A DNA stretch of 64,000 bases, taken from Pantoea rwandensis (GTDB lineage: Bacteria; Pseudomonadota; Gammaproteobacteria; Enterobacterales; Enterobacteriaceae). The stretch covers positions 1 through 64,000 of the forward strand of contig NZ_MLFR01000022.1 of assembly GCF_002095475.1 (NCBI RefSeq), in the 5' to 3' direction. Below the pieces are notes generated by a model. That model made no database searches, was not told the DNA's origin, and saw only the letters and a list, made by a program, of their open reading frames with translations. This document shows, in pieces, positions 37,911 through 46,204 of this stretch; positions within the stretch are counted from its first letter, which is position 1; every line of letters starts with the position of its first letter. A program made the position numbers and the translations under genes.

Positions 37911-37951
37911 ACCTGGCGAAAGACAGCCCGTTGTCCAGCAGACCGCCGGAT

Positions 37952-39601
37952 TTACTCCTCTTTCTCGATCAGCAACGCTTCCAGCAAATCGAGATCGCGC
38001 AGTAGTTTCTGCATCGTCTCGTTGGAGATCTCCTGCGTCGCGCGCAGGTGGTAAACCTCGGCACGCTCAGCACGCAGCGCGGTGAGGCGGAAGCGACGCT
38101 CGAGGTTTTCAGCAAACAATGCCTGATCAACCTCGTCTTTACCCACCACGCGACGGCGCAGATTGCCGATCACGCGTAGGCTCACCTCTTTTAGCAGCTC
38201 AGGATCGATATTCTCTTCGGTATCGTTTTCCAGCCGCTGCTCCATTTTATGCAGGCTTTCGATGGCAACGTTAGCCATCGCCGCGCGCGCATGCTGGGTT
38301 TCACGACGGTGGCCAGACTTATCTGTGCTTTCCATACCACGTAACAGAATCGGCAACAGGATAACGCCAACAAACAGTGAGAACAGAATCACCCCTGTCG
38401 CGATGAATACCAGTTCATAGCGTGCCGGGAACGGATCACCATTGCTCAGGAATAGCGGAATGGAAAGCACACCCGCCAGAGTAATCGCCCCACGTACCCC
38501 GGCAAACGAGGCAATCAACAACTCACGAAACGAGTAGTTGGAGAACTCCAGCGGCTTCTTCTTCAGGAAACGCAGACTGGCGCGTTGCATGATCCACAAC
38601 CAGCCGAAACGCACGATCATCAATGCGCCATACACCAGCGCAACATCGGTGAACAGCACCCACAGCTCTACGTTAGGATCGGCATTTGCCTGTGCAACGG
38701 AGGTTTCGAGAATGTCAGGCAGTTGCAGGCCCAGCATCAGGAACACCATGCCGTTAAACACGAACTCCAGCATCTGCCACACGCTGTTGGCACGTAAACG
38801 CATCGCCAGCGGTGCCTGGCGGATAATGCCGGAACGGGTAATGGTCATCCCTGCCGCCACCGCCGCGAGGATGCCCGATACACCGAGGTGTTCGGCAATC
38901 AGATAAGAGGCGAACGGCAGCAATAACAGCAGCACGGTTTGCGTTGCCGGATCGTCACCGCTCCAGCGGCTTAACAGGCGCAGCGAGCGGCCATACAGCC
39001 AGCACACCGCCACACCGGCGACCAGACCGCCGACCGCCACTTTGAGAAACTCCACACTGGCGCCGCCCCAGGTAAACACCATGGTGCCCATCGCCACCGC
39101 GACGGCAAATTTCAGCGATACCAAGCCGGATGCGTCGTTCATCAAGGCTTCGCCCTGCACAATCGACATGATTTTTTTCGGGATGCGACCTTCGCCGACA
39201 ATGCCGGAGAGCGCCACGGCATCGGTAGGAGACAGTACCGCGGCCAGCGCGAATGCAGGGATCAGCGGAATACCCGGCACCAGCCAGTAAATCAGATAAC
39301 CGATCCCGACCACCGTAATCAGCACCAGCACCAGCGCCAGACCCATGATCTCGCGTCCGTGGTGCAGGAATTCGTTAATCGGTGTTTTCCAGCCATCGGC
39401 AAACAGCAGTGGCGGAATGAACAGCACGAGGAACAGTTCGGGATCAAAATCCACATGCAGGCCAAAGCTCGGCAGGGCCAACAATGCACCGGCAGCGATT
39501 TGTACCAGCGGCAGCGGGATCTGGAACGGCAGTATGCGGGCTGCCACACCAGAGAGTGACACCACTAGCGTCATAATGAGAATGGTAAAGAAGATTTCCA
39601 T
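37952..39601 (-). CDS. yjcE: CPA1 Na+/H+ antiporter YjcE
   Basis: A 549-residue cation:proton antiporter, exactly the length of E. coli YjcE. About 12 helices occupy residues 1-410, with the CPA1 motifs LSPTDAVALSGI near 115 and GEALMNDASGLVSL near 140. A long hydrophilic C-terminal tail (about 425-549) is rich in charged helices. It should exchange Na+ or K+ for protons in pH and salt homeostasis. ATG 39601 follows AAGGAAAG; the frame stays open for another 62 codons upstream without a supporting start. It lies beside yjcD as in E. coli, 139 bp downstream of it. Confidence 0.93.
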   Translation of the reverse strand: MEIFFTILIMTLVVSLSGVAARILPFQIPLPLVQIAAGALLALPSFGLHVDFDPELFLVLFIPPLLFADGWKTPINEFLHHGREIMGLALVLVLITVVGIGYLIYWLVPGIPLIPAFALAAVLSPTDAVALSGIVGEGRIPKKIMSIVQGEALMNDASGLVSLKFAVAVAMGTMVFTWGGASVEFLKVAVGGLVAGVAVCWLYGRSLRLLSRWSGDDPATQTVLLLLLPFASYLIAEHLGVSGILAAVAAGMTITRSGIIRQAPLAMRLRANSVWQMLEFVFNGMVFLMLGLQLPDILETSVAQANADPNVELWVLFTDVALVYGALMIVRFGWLWIMQRASLRFLKKKPLEFSNYSFRELLIASFAGVRGAITLAGVLSIPLFLSNGDPFPARYELVFIATGVILFSLFVGVILLPILLRGMESTDKSGHRRETQHARAAMANVAIESLHKMEQRLENDTEENIDPELLKEVSLRVIGNLRRRVVGKDEVDQALFAENLERRFRLTALRAERAEVYHLRATQEISNETMQKLLRDLDLLEALLIEKEE

Positions 39602-39656
39602 GCTTTCCTTAGGCGAATCGTATTTGTTCAAGCGATGTATTGCAGGGGGAAAGTGT

Positions 39657-39698
39657 AAAACAAAACGCCGCCCGTAGGGGCAACCCTGCGTGCGGCGT
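39657..39698 (-). terminator. Intrinsic terminator of yjcD
   Basis: ACGCCGC (39665-39671) pairs with GCGGCGT (39692-39698), with an inner AGGG/CCCT stem. On the minus strand it is followed by TTTTGTTTT. Confidence 0.85.
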
Positions 39699-39740
39699 GG
39701 ACCAGAAAGAGACTTATCTGGAAATAAGACTGTTACAGAG

Positions 39741-41090
39741 TCAGATGGCCCAGCCACCGGCGTAGAATGCCACCAGCGCAATCGCAATCACTACGGTGCC
39801 GACATTCAACTTACGCCATTCACCGGCAAACACGCGACCAATCACCAGTGAGCCAAAGCCCAGCATAATGCCGGTTACGATATTGCACGTCAGCACGATG
39901 AACACCGCAGTGACCAAACCTGACATGGCATCGACGAAGTCATTGAAGTCGATTTTTGCCACATTGCTCAACATCAGCAGGCCTACATACATCAATGCCG
40001 GTGCGGTAGCGTAAGCAGGTACTAAGTAGGCTAACGGTGACATGAACAGAATCAGCAGGAACAGTAAGCCCACCACAATCGCTGTCAGGCCGGTTTTACC
40101 GCCCGCTGCCGTGCCAGCGGCAGATTCGATATACACGGCAGCAGGCGACGCGCCGACTAAACCAGCAAACAGACTGCTGACAGAATCGGTGGTGAGCGCA
40201 CGGCCGCCATTGATGATCTGCCCGTCTTTATCCAGCAAATTGGCTTGCCCTGCCACGGCGCGGATCGTGCCGGTGGCATCAAATACCGCGGTCATCACCA
40301 ACGCTAACACGCTCGGTAGTACCACTGGCTGCAGCGCGCCCATGATATCAAGGCTAAACATCACCGACTGACCGTTAGCATCTTTCAGGCTCGGCATGGC
40401 AAACAGCCCTTGATAGGTCACGGCGGGATCGAAAATCAGGCCCACCACCGAAATCGCGACGATGGTCAGCAAAATGCCGCCAGGCACACGACGTTTTTCC
40501 AGCCCGAAAATCGCTGCCAGACCAATCAATGCCATGATCACCGGGAACGAGGTGAAGTGCCCGAGTGCCACCGGCAAACCCGGCGCCGGGTTTTTCACCA
40601 CCAGGCCAATGCCGTCCGCCGCAATGAGCAGCAGGAACAGGCCAATACCCACGCCGGTGCCATGCGCTACGCCCATCGGCAAGTTACGCAGAATCCATGC
40701 ACGAATGCCGGTGACCGAAATCAACGTGAACAACAGGCCCATCAGGAATACCGCGCCAAGGGCAACCGGCACGCTGATGTGCTGGCCGAGCACCAAGCTA
40801 AACGCGGTGAAGGCAGTGAGCGAAATCGCACAACCAATCGCCATGGGCAGGTTGGCCCACAATCCCATAATGATCGAGCCAAAGCTGGCGACGAGGCAGG
40901 TGGCAACAAACACGGCAGTCGGTGAGAAGCCGGCTTTACCGAGCATGCCTGGAACCACAATCACGGAGTAAACCATGGCTAAAAAGGTGGTCAGCCCCGC
41001 TAAAATTTCCTGACGCACGCTGCTGCCGCGTGCCGAGATGTTAAACCAAGCGTCCAGTTTTCCACTGGCCGGGCGTGATTCGCCAGACAT
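39741..41090 (-). CDS. adeP: Adenine permease YjcD/AdeP
   Basis: A 449-residue nucleobase:cation symporter of the AzgA-like NCS2 family, the same length as E. coli AdeP (YjcD), a high-affinity adenine transporter. The N-terminus holds [19 protein letters not shown]; later come [19 protein letters not shown] near 270-290 and [19 protein letters not shown] near 320. ATG 41090 follows GAGG by seven bases. A near-consensus PurR box lies 89 bp upstream, so guanine/hypoxanthine-dependent repression is expected. It neighbours yjcE as in E. coli. PurP/AdeQ is the close alternative name. Confidence 0.9.
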   Translation of the reverse strand: MSGESRPASGKLDAWFNISARGSSVRQEILAGLTTFLAMVYSVIVVPGMLGKAGFSPTAVFVATCLVASFGSIIMGLWANLPMAIGCAISLTAFTAFSLVLGQHISVPVALGAVFLMGLLFTLISVTGIRAWILRNLPMGVAHGTGVGIGLFLLLIAADGIGLVVKNPAPGLPVALGHFTSFPVIMALIGLAAIFGLEKRRVPGGILLTIVAISVVGLIFDPAVTYQGLFAMPSLKDANGQSVMFSLDIMGALQPVVLPSVLALVMTAVFDATGTIRAVAGQANLLDKDGQIINGGRALTTDSVSSLFAGLVGASPAAVYIESAAGTAAGGKTGLTAIVVGLLFLLILFMSPLAYLVPAYATAPALMYVGLLMLSNVAKIDFNDFVDAMSGLVTAVFIVLTCNIVTGIMLGFGSLVIGRVFAGEWRKLNVGTVVIAIALVAFYAGGWAI

Positions 41091-41178
41091 AGTCAATCCT
41101 CTGCGTTTTTTAAGATGTCATGAGCCGCACGGCCCGCGTTTGCGCATCATCCTGGTGAGGGTTTCTCAATGAGAAAAG

Positions 41179-41194
41179 AGGCAAACGTTTACGT
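41179..41194. promoter_or_regulatory. PurR box
   Basis: AGGCAAACGTTTACGT matches 14 of 16 positions of the PurR consensus ACGCAAACGTTTGCGT. It lies upstream of the adenine permease gene, a predicted PurR target in enterobacteria. Confidence 0.85.
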
Positions 41195-41369
41195 GGCCGC
41201 GTATTCCAAGTCGTAAAAGGGGGACACGGAAAAAGGCAAACGATTATCTGGCGTTTGCTATGGGGTTTTCAACTACTAATCGATCATCAGGCAGGATAAA
41301 GCGCAGACTGGCGCGGGTTAACAATGTGGTTACACTGCTTTTGGCGAAATTTAAGAGAGCGGAAATGGC

Positions 41370-41391
41370 TGGAAAATATCGATATTTTCCA
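41370..41391. promoter_or_regulatory. Perfect 22-bp AT-rich palindrome
   Basis: TGGAAAATATC is followed directly by its reverse complement GATATTTTCCA. No loop is present, which favours a protein-binding dyad over an RNA hairpin. The regulator is not known to me. Confidence 0.6.
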
Positions 41392-41483
41392 TTTATCGCA
41401 TAATTTTCTTTATCCAGCTGCACATGAGGTAAGAAGTGGCCGCTCTTTGCAGCGATGACCAACTTGAGGTCCAGCAGAGGCCC

Positions 41484-41585
41484 GCTCGAAGAGCAAAGCG
41501 TCCGCGTCATGGACAAAAACGCCGGGAGCGTTTTTGAACAATGCGAAGCATTGGCCCGTTTACGGGTGAGCCCCACGGATGGGGC
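41484..41585. ncRNA. Run of six adjacent hairpins, candidate structured RNA or repeat
   Basis: Six self-complementary stems follow one another: GCTC-GAA-GAGC (41484-41494), GTCC/GGAC (41500-41514), CAAAAACGC/GCGTTTTTG with loop CGGGA (41514-41536), CAATGC-GAA-GCATTG (41539-41553), CCCGT-TT-ACGGG (41555-41566) and GCCCC/GGGGC (41570-41585). The density is far above chance. It could be an ncRNA, a 5' leader or a dispersed structured repeat; the strand is unknown. I see no clear promoter. Confidence 0.4.
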
Positions 41586-41680
41586 GAATATCCGCGCGGC
41601 CGATCTGCATGGATGCGTGATTCCTTTGCGATCGGGCGGGCCTTTGTTGGGCATGGCACCTACCCGCAGCGAATAACCAA

Positions 41681-42343
41681 TTAACTAAACGTGATAGCCC
41701 CGCCCTGCTCAATTGCACGTTGCCAGGCGGCGCGTTGCTGCATCGTTTCGAGCCAGCGCGCGGTGGCCGGCATCTCTTGCAACGATCCCCGCATCTGCAA
41801 CGCCAGCAACGGGAAACTCATCTGCACATCGGCGATGCTAAACCGCGACCCGGCGAAATAACGATGCTGGCTAAGATGCTGCTCAATCACACTGCCGTGC
41901 AGCTTGAGCTGTTTGTTCAGCCACGCCCGCTGAATCCCTTTACTCAATGCCGCGCCTGCTGGACGCAATAACCACGGCACCGGCTTCTTACCTAACTGGC
42001 CAAAGACCAGCTTCATCACCAGCAATGGCATCAATGAACCTTCGGCATAATGCAGCCAGTATCGTGCCTGAATCTGCTCATCCTCGTCGGTAATGGCGAA
42101 CAGATGTTCACTGTCATATTTTTGCTGCAGATACTCGAGAATCGCGCCTGATTCGGCGATCACGCGATTGCCATCGGTAATCACCGGCGACTTACCCAGC
42201 GGATGGATCTTCTTTAATGAATCCGGCGCCAGCAGCGTATCTTCGCGCTGATAACGTTTGATTTGATACGGCACCGACAGCTCTTCTAGCAGCCATAACA
42301 CACGGTGCGAACGGGAGTTTTCCAGATGGTGGACAGTAATCAT
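41681..42343 (-). CDS. Glutathione S-transferase family protein
   Basis: A 220-residue cytosolic GST. The N-terminal thioredoxin-like domain (1-80) has SRSHRVLWLLEELSVPY and the cis-proline region GKSPVITDGNRVIAESGAIL, which binds the glutathione gamma-glutamyl group. The helical C-terminal domain (about 90-220) includes RFSIADVQMSFPLLAL. It conjugates or reduces electrophiles with glutathione; the substrate is not predictable. It lies next to soxR on the same strand, 44 bp away, and oxidative-stress function would fit. It has no equivalent at this point in E. coli. Confidence 0.85.
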   Translation of the reverse strand: MITVHHLENSRSHRVLWLLEELSVPYQIKRYQREDTLLAPDSLKKIHPLGKSPVITDGNRVIAESGAILEYLQQKYDSEHLFAITDEDEQIQARYWLHYAEGSLMPLLVMKLVFGQLGKKPVPWLLRPAGAALSKGIQRAWLNKQLKLHGSVIEQHLSQHRYFAGSRFSIADVQMSFPLLALQMRGSLQEMPATARWLETMQQRAAWQRAIEQGGAITFS

Positions 42344-42387
42344 GCGCTTTTCCTTGCCGAAGAGAGTCTTCGGGCAAGTATAGCGGA

Positions 42388-42864
42388 TTAGCTTTTATGC
42401 TCATCTTGCTCGGGATCGAGTAACACTGCACCGGAGCCTTGTTGAGCCAGGCGGTCGCCGGGGTTGCGCAGCGGGCAATCACGCATCGACAAACATCCAC
42501 ACCCAATACAGCCATCAAGATCGTTGCGCAGGCGCGTCAGGGTTTCGATGCGCTTATCCAACTCTTCGCGCCAATGCTGCGTCAACGCATCCCACTCTTG
42601 GGTGGACATACGCTTGTTCGCGGGTACATGCATCAAACTGTCGCTCACTGTCGCCAGCGGAATGCCAATGCGCTGAGCAATCTTAATGATCGCCACACGA
42701 CGCAGTACATCACGGCTATAACGACGCTGATTACCACCATTGCGTGAGCTGAAAATTAACCCTTTAGTTTCATAGAAATGCAGCGCTGAAACCGCCACGC
42801 CGCTACGTTTGGCCACTTCACCGGGGGTCAGCACCGGTTTTGGATAATTGCGTTCTTTTTTCAT
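42388..42864 (-). CDS. soxR: Redox-sensing activator SoxR
   Basis: A 158-residue MerR-family regulator. The N-terminal winged HTH (about 12-80) has [26 protein letters not shown] coiled-coil dimerisation helix follows. The [2Fe-2S] cluster ligands are C119, C122, C124 and C130 in [12 protein letters not shown]. Oxidation of the cluster by redox-cycling compounds activates soxS, which is divergently transcribed. The 19-bp-spaced promoter and perfect soxbox between the genes are intact, so the switch should work as in E. coli. Confidence 0.97.
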   Translation of the reverse strand: MKKERNYPKPVLTPGEVAKRSGVAVSALHFYETKGLIFSSRNGGNQRRYSRDVLRRVAIIKIAQRIGIPLATVSDSLMHVPANKRMSTQEWDALTQHWREELDKRIETLTRLRNDLDGCIGCGCLSMRDCPLRNPGDRLAQQGSGAVLLDPEQDEHKS

Positions 42865-42872
42865 TTAGGGCC

Positions 42873-42903
42873 TTTACCTCAAGTTAACTTGAGGAATTAT
42901 ACT
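42873..42903 (+). promoter_or_regulatory. soxS promoter with SoxR operator (soxbox)
   Basis: The perfect 18-bp dyad CCTCAAGTTAACTTGAGG (42877-42894) lies between TTTACC (-35, 42873-42878) and TATACT (-10, 42898-42903). The 19-bp spacer is the over-long spacing that MerR-type activators correct by twisting DNA. Confidence 0.95.
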
Positions 42904-42963
42904 CGCACCCCAACAAAACTTCGAATTTCAAAACCAGGTAAAAACCTTCAGAAGGATGAGGCT

Positions 42964-43392
42964 ATGATGCAACAGGAAATCATTCATTCACTGACTCACT
43001 GGATCGATGAGAATCTGGATAAGGCGCTGTCGATCGATGAAGTGGCGGCAAAATCAGGCTACTCAAAATGGCATCTGCAACGTATGTTCCGTACCGTGAC
43101 GAAACAAACGTTGGGTGGTTATATCCGTGAACGTCGCCTGACGCTGGCTGCTGAAGCCCTGCGCCAGACGCAACGCCCCGTGTTCGACATTGCCATGCAA
43201 TACGGGTACGACTCGCAGCAAACGTTCTCACGCGTATTCCGTCGTCAGTTTTCGCAAACGCCAACGGCATATCGTCATAACATGCGTCGTCAGGCCATGA
43301 TTCAGCGCCCGCGCCTGCTGAGTTTTGGCTGTACTGAAAATATGAACAGCTTTGCCCAGCGTACCACCGGCGAGTGTTGCCCGGTTCGCTAA
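42964..43392 (+). CDS. soxS: Superoxide-response activator SoxS, C-terminally extended
   Basis: An AraC/XylS-family activator of the superoxide regulon. Residues 1-107 align with E. coli SoxS: two HTHs, with SIDEVAAKSGYSKWHLQRMF near 23-42 and PVFDIAMQYGYDSQQTFSRVF near 72-92, then TPTAYRH. Unlike the 107-residue E. coli protein it continues for about 35 residues (RRQAMIQRPRLLSFGC to GECCPVR), with three cysteines at 123, 138 and 139. ATG 42964 follows GAGG; a second ATG is adjacent. The frame opens upstream, but those codons lie in the promoter leader. SoxR controls it from the shared promoter region. Confidence 0.93.
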   Translation: MMQQEIIHSLTHWIDENLDKALSIDEVAAKSGYSKWHLQRMFRTVTKQTLGGYIRERRLTLAAEALRQTQRPVFDIAMQYGYDSQQTFSRVFRRQFSQTPTAYRHNMRRQAMIQRPRLLSFGCTENMNSFAQRTTGECCPVR

Positions 43393-43518
43393 TCTCTCTA
43401 CGCGCCCTTCGCGGGCGCACCTTCACCCATGTCCTTGTTTTTTCTATTTCCCCCGCTTCGATAAAAATTTTTCTACCATACCAGGTATAAATTTTATTCA
43501 AACTTTCAAATCGAGTGA

Positions 43519-43524
43519 TATAAT
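43519..43524 (+). promoter_or_regulatory. Candidate yjcB promoter -10
   Basis: A perfect TATAAT with a weak TTCAAA 16 bp upstream. It would give a leader of about 120 bases before yjcB. Confidence 0.45.
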
Positions 43525-43651
43525 GTGAGCCAAGTCACAGTTTTCATGCGTAGTTAGACGGCCAGAAGGGCCTCCCTGACCTTCCTTCTTTGCCGCCAGT
43601 GATGTCCAAACAATGTCAGGGATATCACTGATTTCAAGAGGTTTGTTGCAG

Positions 43652-43933
43652 ATGGCTACTTTAACCACCAGCTTGATCGTCATGCGCTGGGAACTCCTTA
43701 GCGCCGTAATGATGTTCTTCGCCAGCACGATGAAAATTAAATTGCGTCAGAACAGTCATCACGTGATGGCATTAATGTTTGGTGGCATTGGCGTGGGGAT
43801 GTCATGCTGGTTTGTGACCGGCCTGCTCGGGATTACCTTGAGCATGGAAAACCTGCACAATTTCATGGAAATTTCCAAGAATGCTTTTGTTGAGGTCATG
43901 AGTCAGACGCCAGCTGATTGGCCAATGCCTTAA
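43652..43933 (+). CDS. yjcB: YjcB-family membrane protein
   Basis: A 93-residue inner-membrane protein like E. coli YjcB (93 aa), with conserved MATLTTSLIVMRWELLSAVM, FASTMKI, SCWFVTGLLGITL and the end QTPADWPMP. Two to three hydrophobic helices are visible. Function is unknown. ATG 43652 lies about ten bases after AAGAGG; the open frame extends 13 codons upstream without support. In E. coli yjcB sits between ssb and the soxS region; here it marks the left border of an insertion before ssb. Confidence 0.9.
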   Translation: MATLTTSLIVMRWELLSAVMMFFASTMKIKLRQNSHHVMALMFGGIGVGMSCWFVTGLLGITLSMENLHNFMEISKNAFVEVMSQTPADWPMP

Positions 43934-43944
43934 TCGCGACCCAT

Positions 43945-43971
43945 AAAAAACCCCGCTGCGCGGGGTTTTTT
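43945..43971. terminator. Bidirectional intrinsic terminator
   Basis: CCCCGC-TGC-GCGGGG (43951-43965) is flanked by six A residues and six T residues. It serves converging yjcB and the ATP-grasp gene. Confidence 0.93.
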
Positions 43972-43988
43972 ATGTTGCCGTGTGATTA

Positions 43989-44939
43989 TCAAATTTTCTT
44001 CAAAACGGCAGGAAGCGAAACTTCCGTTACCGTAACACCCGGTATCTGCGTACCGCGGCGATCCTGAATCCACATATCACCCATCATTTTATTCAATCCA
44101 CGATCAAGCCCAGTGACCAATCCCGCCCCCGGCGTGAACGTCAACTCACCGAAGTAAATCTGCTCACCGTCGATGTACCAATCCACTCGGACATAATCAA
44201 AATCACTCGCCAGCGTTTTACTCAGTGCCAGTGCGTGTTGCAACTGTGCCATCATCGGCGATACATCCAAACCGGTATCGCGAATCTTGTGATACGCCTC
44301 GTTGAGATTGTTGACATAAAAGTTCATCGACAATAACGGGTTACATCGGTTGTAGATCACCTGCAGCACATACTCAAAGTTGCCGTCGCGCTTATTGAAC
44401 ATGTGAAACTTGTAATCAATCGGTGCCGTTTTGCCATCACCAATGTATTTTTCAACCAGGATACGCGGCTTGATATAACGGTAATGGATTTCACGTGCCT
44501 CATTAGCGAAATCGGTTTTCAGCCAGCGGTGGCAGTCACTGATGATTTGCTGCTTCTTCAACGCGTCCGGTTCTTGCAGCAGAATCTCCACCATATTTGA
44601 ACCGTGATTCGGCTTGATGACCGTATTTTTCCAGCTCGGCAGGGTGTGCAGCGAGTGGGGATCACTGGTCTCGTACACCAGCGGGATCAGATATTCACTG
44701 CCTACTTTCTCGGCGATGTACTCGCGTACCGAATATTTATCCGACAGGCGACCATAGATTTGATAGTCGCCAAAAACGAATTTACGGTACAACACTTTCT
44801 CATTGAACACTTTCGGCTGACGCAGGTTGGGCAGCTTACGGAATTTGTGAAAATAGTAGATGCGGTCCTGGTAGGCCCAAGGCATCTTCTTAATGAAATA
44901 CTGCACACTTCTTCTGAGTTCATCTTTCAACTTGAGCAT
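43989..44939 (-). CDS. TupA-like ATP-grasp protein
   Basis: A 316-residue enzyme with the TupA-like ATP-grasp fold found in capsule, exopolysaccharide and teichuronopeptide loci, where it ligates amino acids or peptides to sugars. The N-terminal NLRQPKVFNEKVLYRKF and DKYSVREYIAEKVGSEYLIP, WKNTVIKPNHGSN near 110 and RILVEKYIGD near 165 carry the nucleotide-binding pattern. DYVRVDWYIDGEQIYFGELTFTPGAG near 250-275 holds the metal-binding acids. I chose ATG 44939, six bases after GAGG; an ATG four codons upstream would overlap the flippase stop (ATGA). It is downstream of a flippase and probably modifies the same glycan. Its acceptor is unknown. Confidence 0.8.
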   Translation of the reverse strand: MLKLKDELRRSVQYFIKKMPWAYQDRIYYFHKFRKLPNLRQPKVFNEKVLYRKFVFGDYQIYGRLSDKYSVREYIAEKVGSEYLIPLVYETSDPHSLHTLPSWKNTVIKPNHGSNMVEILLQEPDALKKQQIISDCHRWLKTDFANEAREIHYRYIKPRILVEKYIGDGKTAPIDYKFHMFNKRDGNFEYVLQVIYNRCNPLLSMNFYVNNLNEAYHKIRDTGLDVSPMMAQLQHALALSKTLASDFDYVRVDWYIDGEQIYFGELTFTPGAGLVTGLDRGLNKMMGDMWIQDRRGTQIPGVTVTEVSLPAVLKKI

Positions 44940-44947
44940 ATCGGACC

Positions 44948-46204
44948 TCATTTGTAGGTTTTGTAGTTGAGTGAGGAAACTTGAATCTTCTGAATGACGC
45001 CGTTATTGAAGAAGTAATTCATTACGGTGAGGGACAGTAGTTCAGAGATAAAGACGCTCCAGGCGGCACCCATGATGCCGTAGCCTTGGATCAGCCACCA
45101 TGACAGCGGCAGACTGATCACCATCAGGCAAATAATCTTCTTCAGCAGATAGTTAAATCCGCCCTCTTTAACCATGTAGCGATACGCTACGGTCCCCATT
45201 GCCGAAAAGCAGGTTGCTAACGACAGTAACGTAATGAGACTCCCTGACTGTGTGTACTCGTGACCATACAAAGCGATGACGATTTTTTCGCCATACAGCG
45301 CAATCACCGCTAATAACAACAATGAAACACCCATAACATAGCCGTTCAGCCGCGCAGTGAGCTTGATGGCGGCTGCTCCACGCTCCCGAAAGATCTCCGA
45401 GAAGCAGGAAGTGATGATGGCTACCGGGATGAAAATCCACGAAGCCGAGATAGTATTGGCAGCGGCAAACAGGCCAAGATCGCGAGCTGATGCAATATTG
45501 GCGAGAAACATCTGCGCCGCCTTCACTTGTACGGAGATGAAAATACTAGAGATGGCCAGGGGCAATCCGGCGTAGAGCAGATAACGCAGATAGCTATTGC
45601 GCTTCTCCTGTGGCGGAGCAATGTCCTGGTTTTCGCGATAGAAATTGAATCGCTTTATAACATAGGGCACCAGCGTCACGGCTACGATAGACAAGGTCAA
45701 CCACAGCGGATTGAGATGGAGCCAGGCAATCGTGAAACTCATGCCAAAGCCCAACAGCAGACCGACCGAGTTAGCCACAGTATTCAGGCGGGATGCCAGA
45801 CGAGCGTTGTTGTATACGCTGAATGTATCCTGAGTGACAAATACCGAAGAAATAAACGAGGCCAAGGCAAACGCGAGGAAGTTTTCCTGCATGTTGTACC
45901 AAACCCAAATCAAGACAGGGATTGAGGTAAGCAACAGCAGAACCATGCGCATATTGCGCGCTACGGTCATCAACCGCAGGCCTTTCGGTGCACTTTTACT
46001 GATACGTTTAAAAAGGATGGTTTCCGTGCCAAAAATCGCCACGGTCTGCACCATCGAAAACAACGAGGTAGAAAACGCCATTTGGCCGAAGATGGTTGGG
46101 CCAAAGGATTTTGCCACGTAGGAGGTCACAAATATGACGCCGAAAACCGAGACGATCTTCTCAGACATCATCCAGGCGGCATTAGACATTACGCTCAATT
46201 TCAT
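44948..46204 (-). CDS. Wzx-like polysaccharide flippase
   Basis: A 418-residue membrane protein of the MATE/MVF-type polysaccharide transporter superfamily with about 12 helices. The N-terminal NAAWMMSEKIVSVFGVIFVTSYVAKSFGP is typical of O-antigen and exopolysaccharide flippases that move lipid-linked repeat units across the inner membrane. It forms a two-gene unit with the TupA-like enzyme 8 bp downstream, without glycosyltransferases or a polymerase nearby. ATG 46204 was chosen because MKLSVMSNAAW matches family starts, though its ribosome site (GGATCAG) is weak; a TTG at 46249 would add 15 residues. It is probably an acquired accessory locus. Confidence 0.85.
   Translation of the reverse strand: MKLSVMSNAAWMMSEKIVSVFGVIFVTSYVAKSFGPTIFGQMAFSTSLFSMVQTVAIFGTETILFKRISKSAPKGLRLMTVARNMRMVLLLLTSIPVLIWVWYNMQENFLAFALASFISSVFVTQDTFSVYNNARLASRLNTVANSVGLLLGFGMSFTIAWLHLNPLWLTLSIVAVTLVPYVIKRFNFYRENQDIAPPQEKRNSYLRYLLYAGLPLAISSIFISVQVKAAQMFLANIASARDLGLFAAANTISASWIFIPVAIITSCFSEIFRERGAAAIKLTARLNGYVMGVSLLLLAVIALYGEKIVIALYGHEYTQSGSLITLLSLATCFSAMGTVAYRYMVKEGGFNYLLKKIICLMVISLPLSWWLIQGYGIMGAAWSVFISELLSLTVMNYFFNNGVIQKIQVSSLNYKTYK

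Larger units (their letters stand above)
37555..37951. other. Palindrome-rich intergenic cluster
   Basis: This 397-bp gap between the LysR and yjcE stop codons (convergent genes) is almost entirely repetitive: four palindromes of the CAT-NN-ATG type, a threefold 34-bp repeat and two further hairpins. No gene is visible. Confidence 0.8.
41097..41680. other. Unusual 584-bp gap between yjcD and the GST gene
   Basis: Besides the PurR box (41179-41194), this gap holds an inverted GCAAACG/CGTTTGC pair (41236-41258), an AT-rich perfect palindrome (41370-41391) and a run of hairpins (41484-41585). Reading frames exist on both strands (plus 41455-41676, minus 41244-41654) but neither has a convincing ribosome site, and their length is explained by the palindromic sequence. 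Confidence 0.6.

Noticed and set aside
41244-41676. Hypothetical proteins on both strands in the yjcD-GST gap (73 and 136 codons)
   Set aside because: Both frames cover the same palindromic stretch and lack convincing starts; a structured nucleic acid explains the openness better. Not excluded.
43402-43418. soxS terminator
   Set aside because: GCGCCC/GGGCGC hairpin lacks a T-tract; it may be part of the soxS 3' end but cannot be called a terminator.
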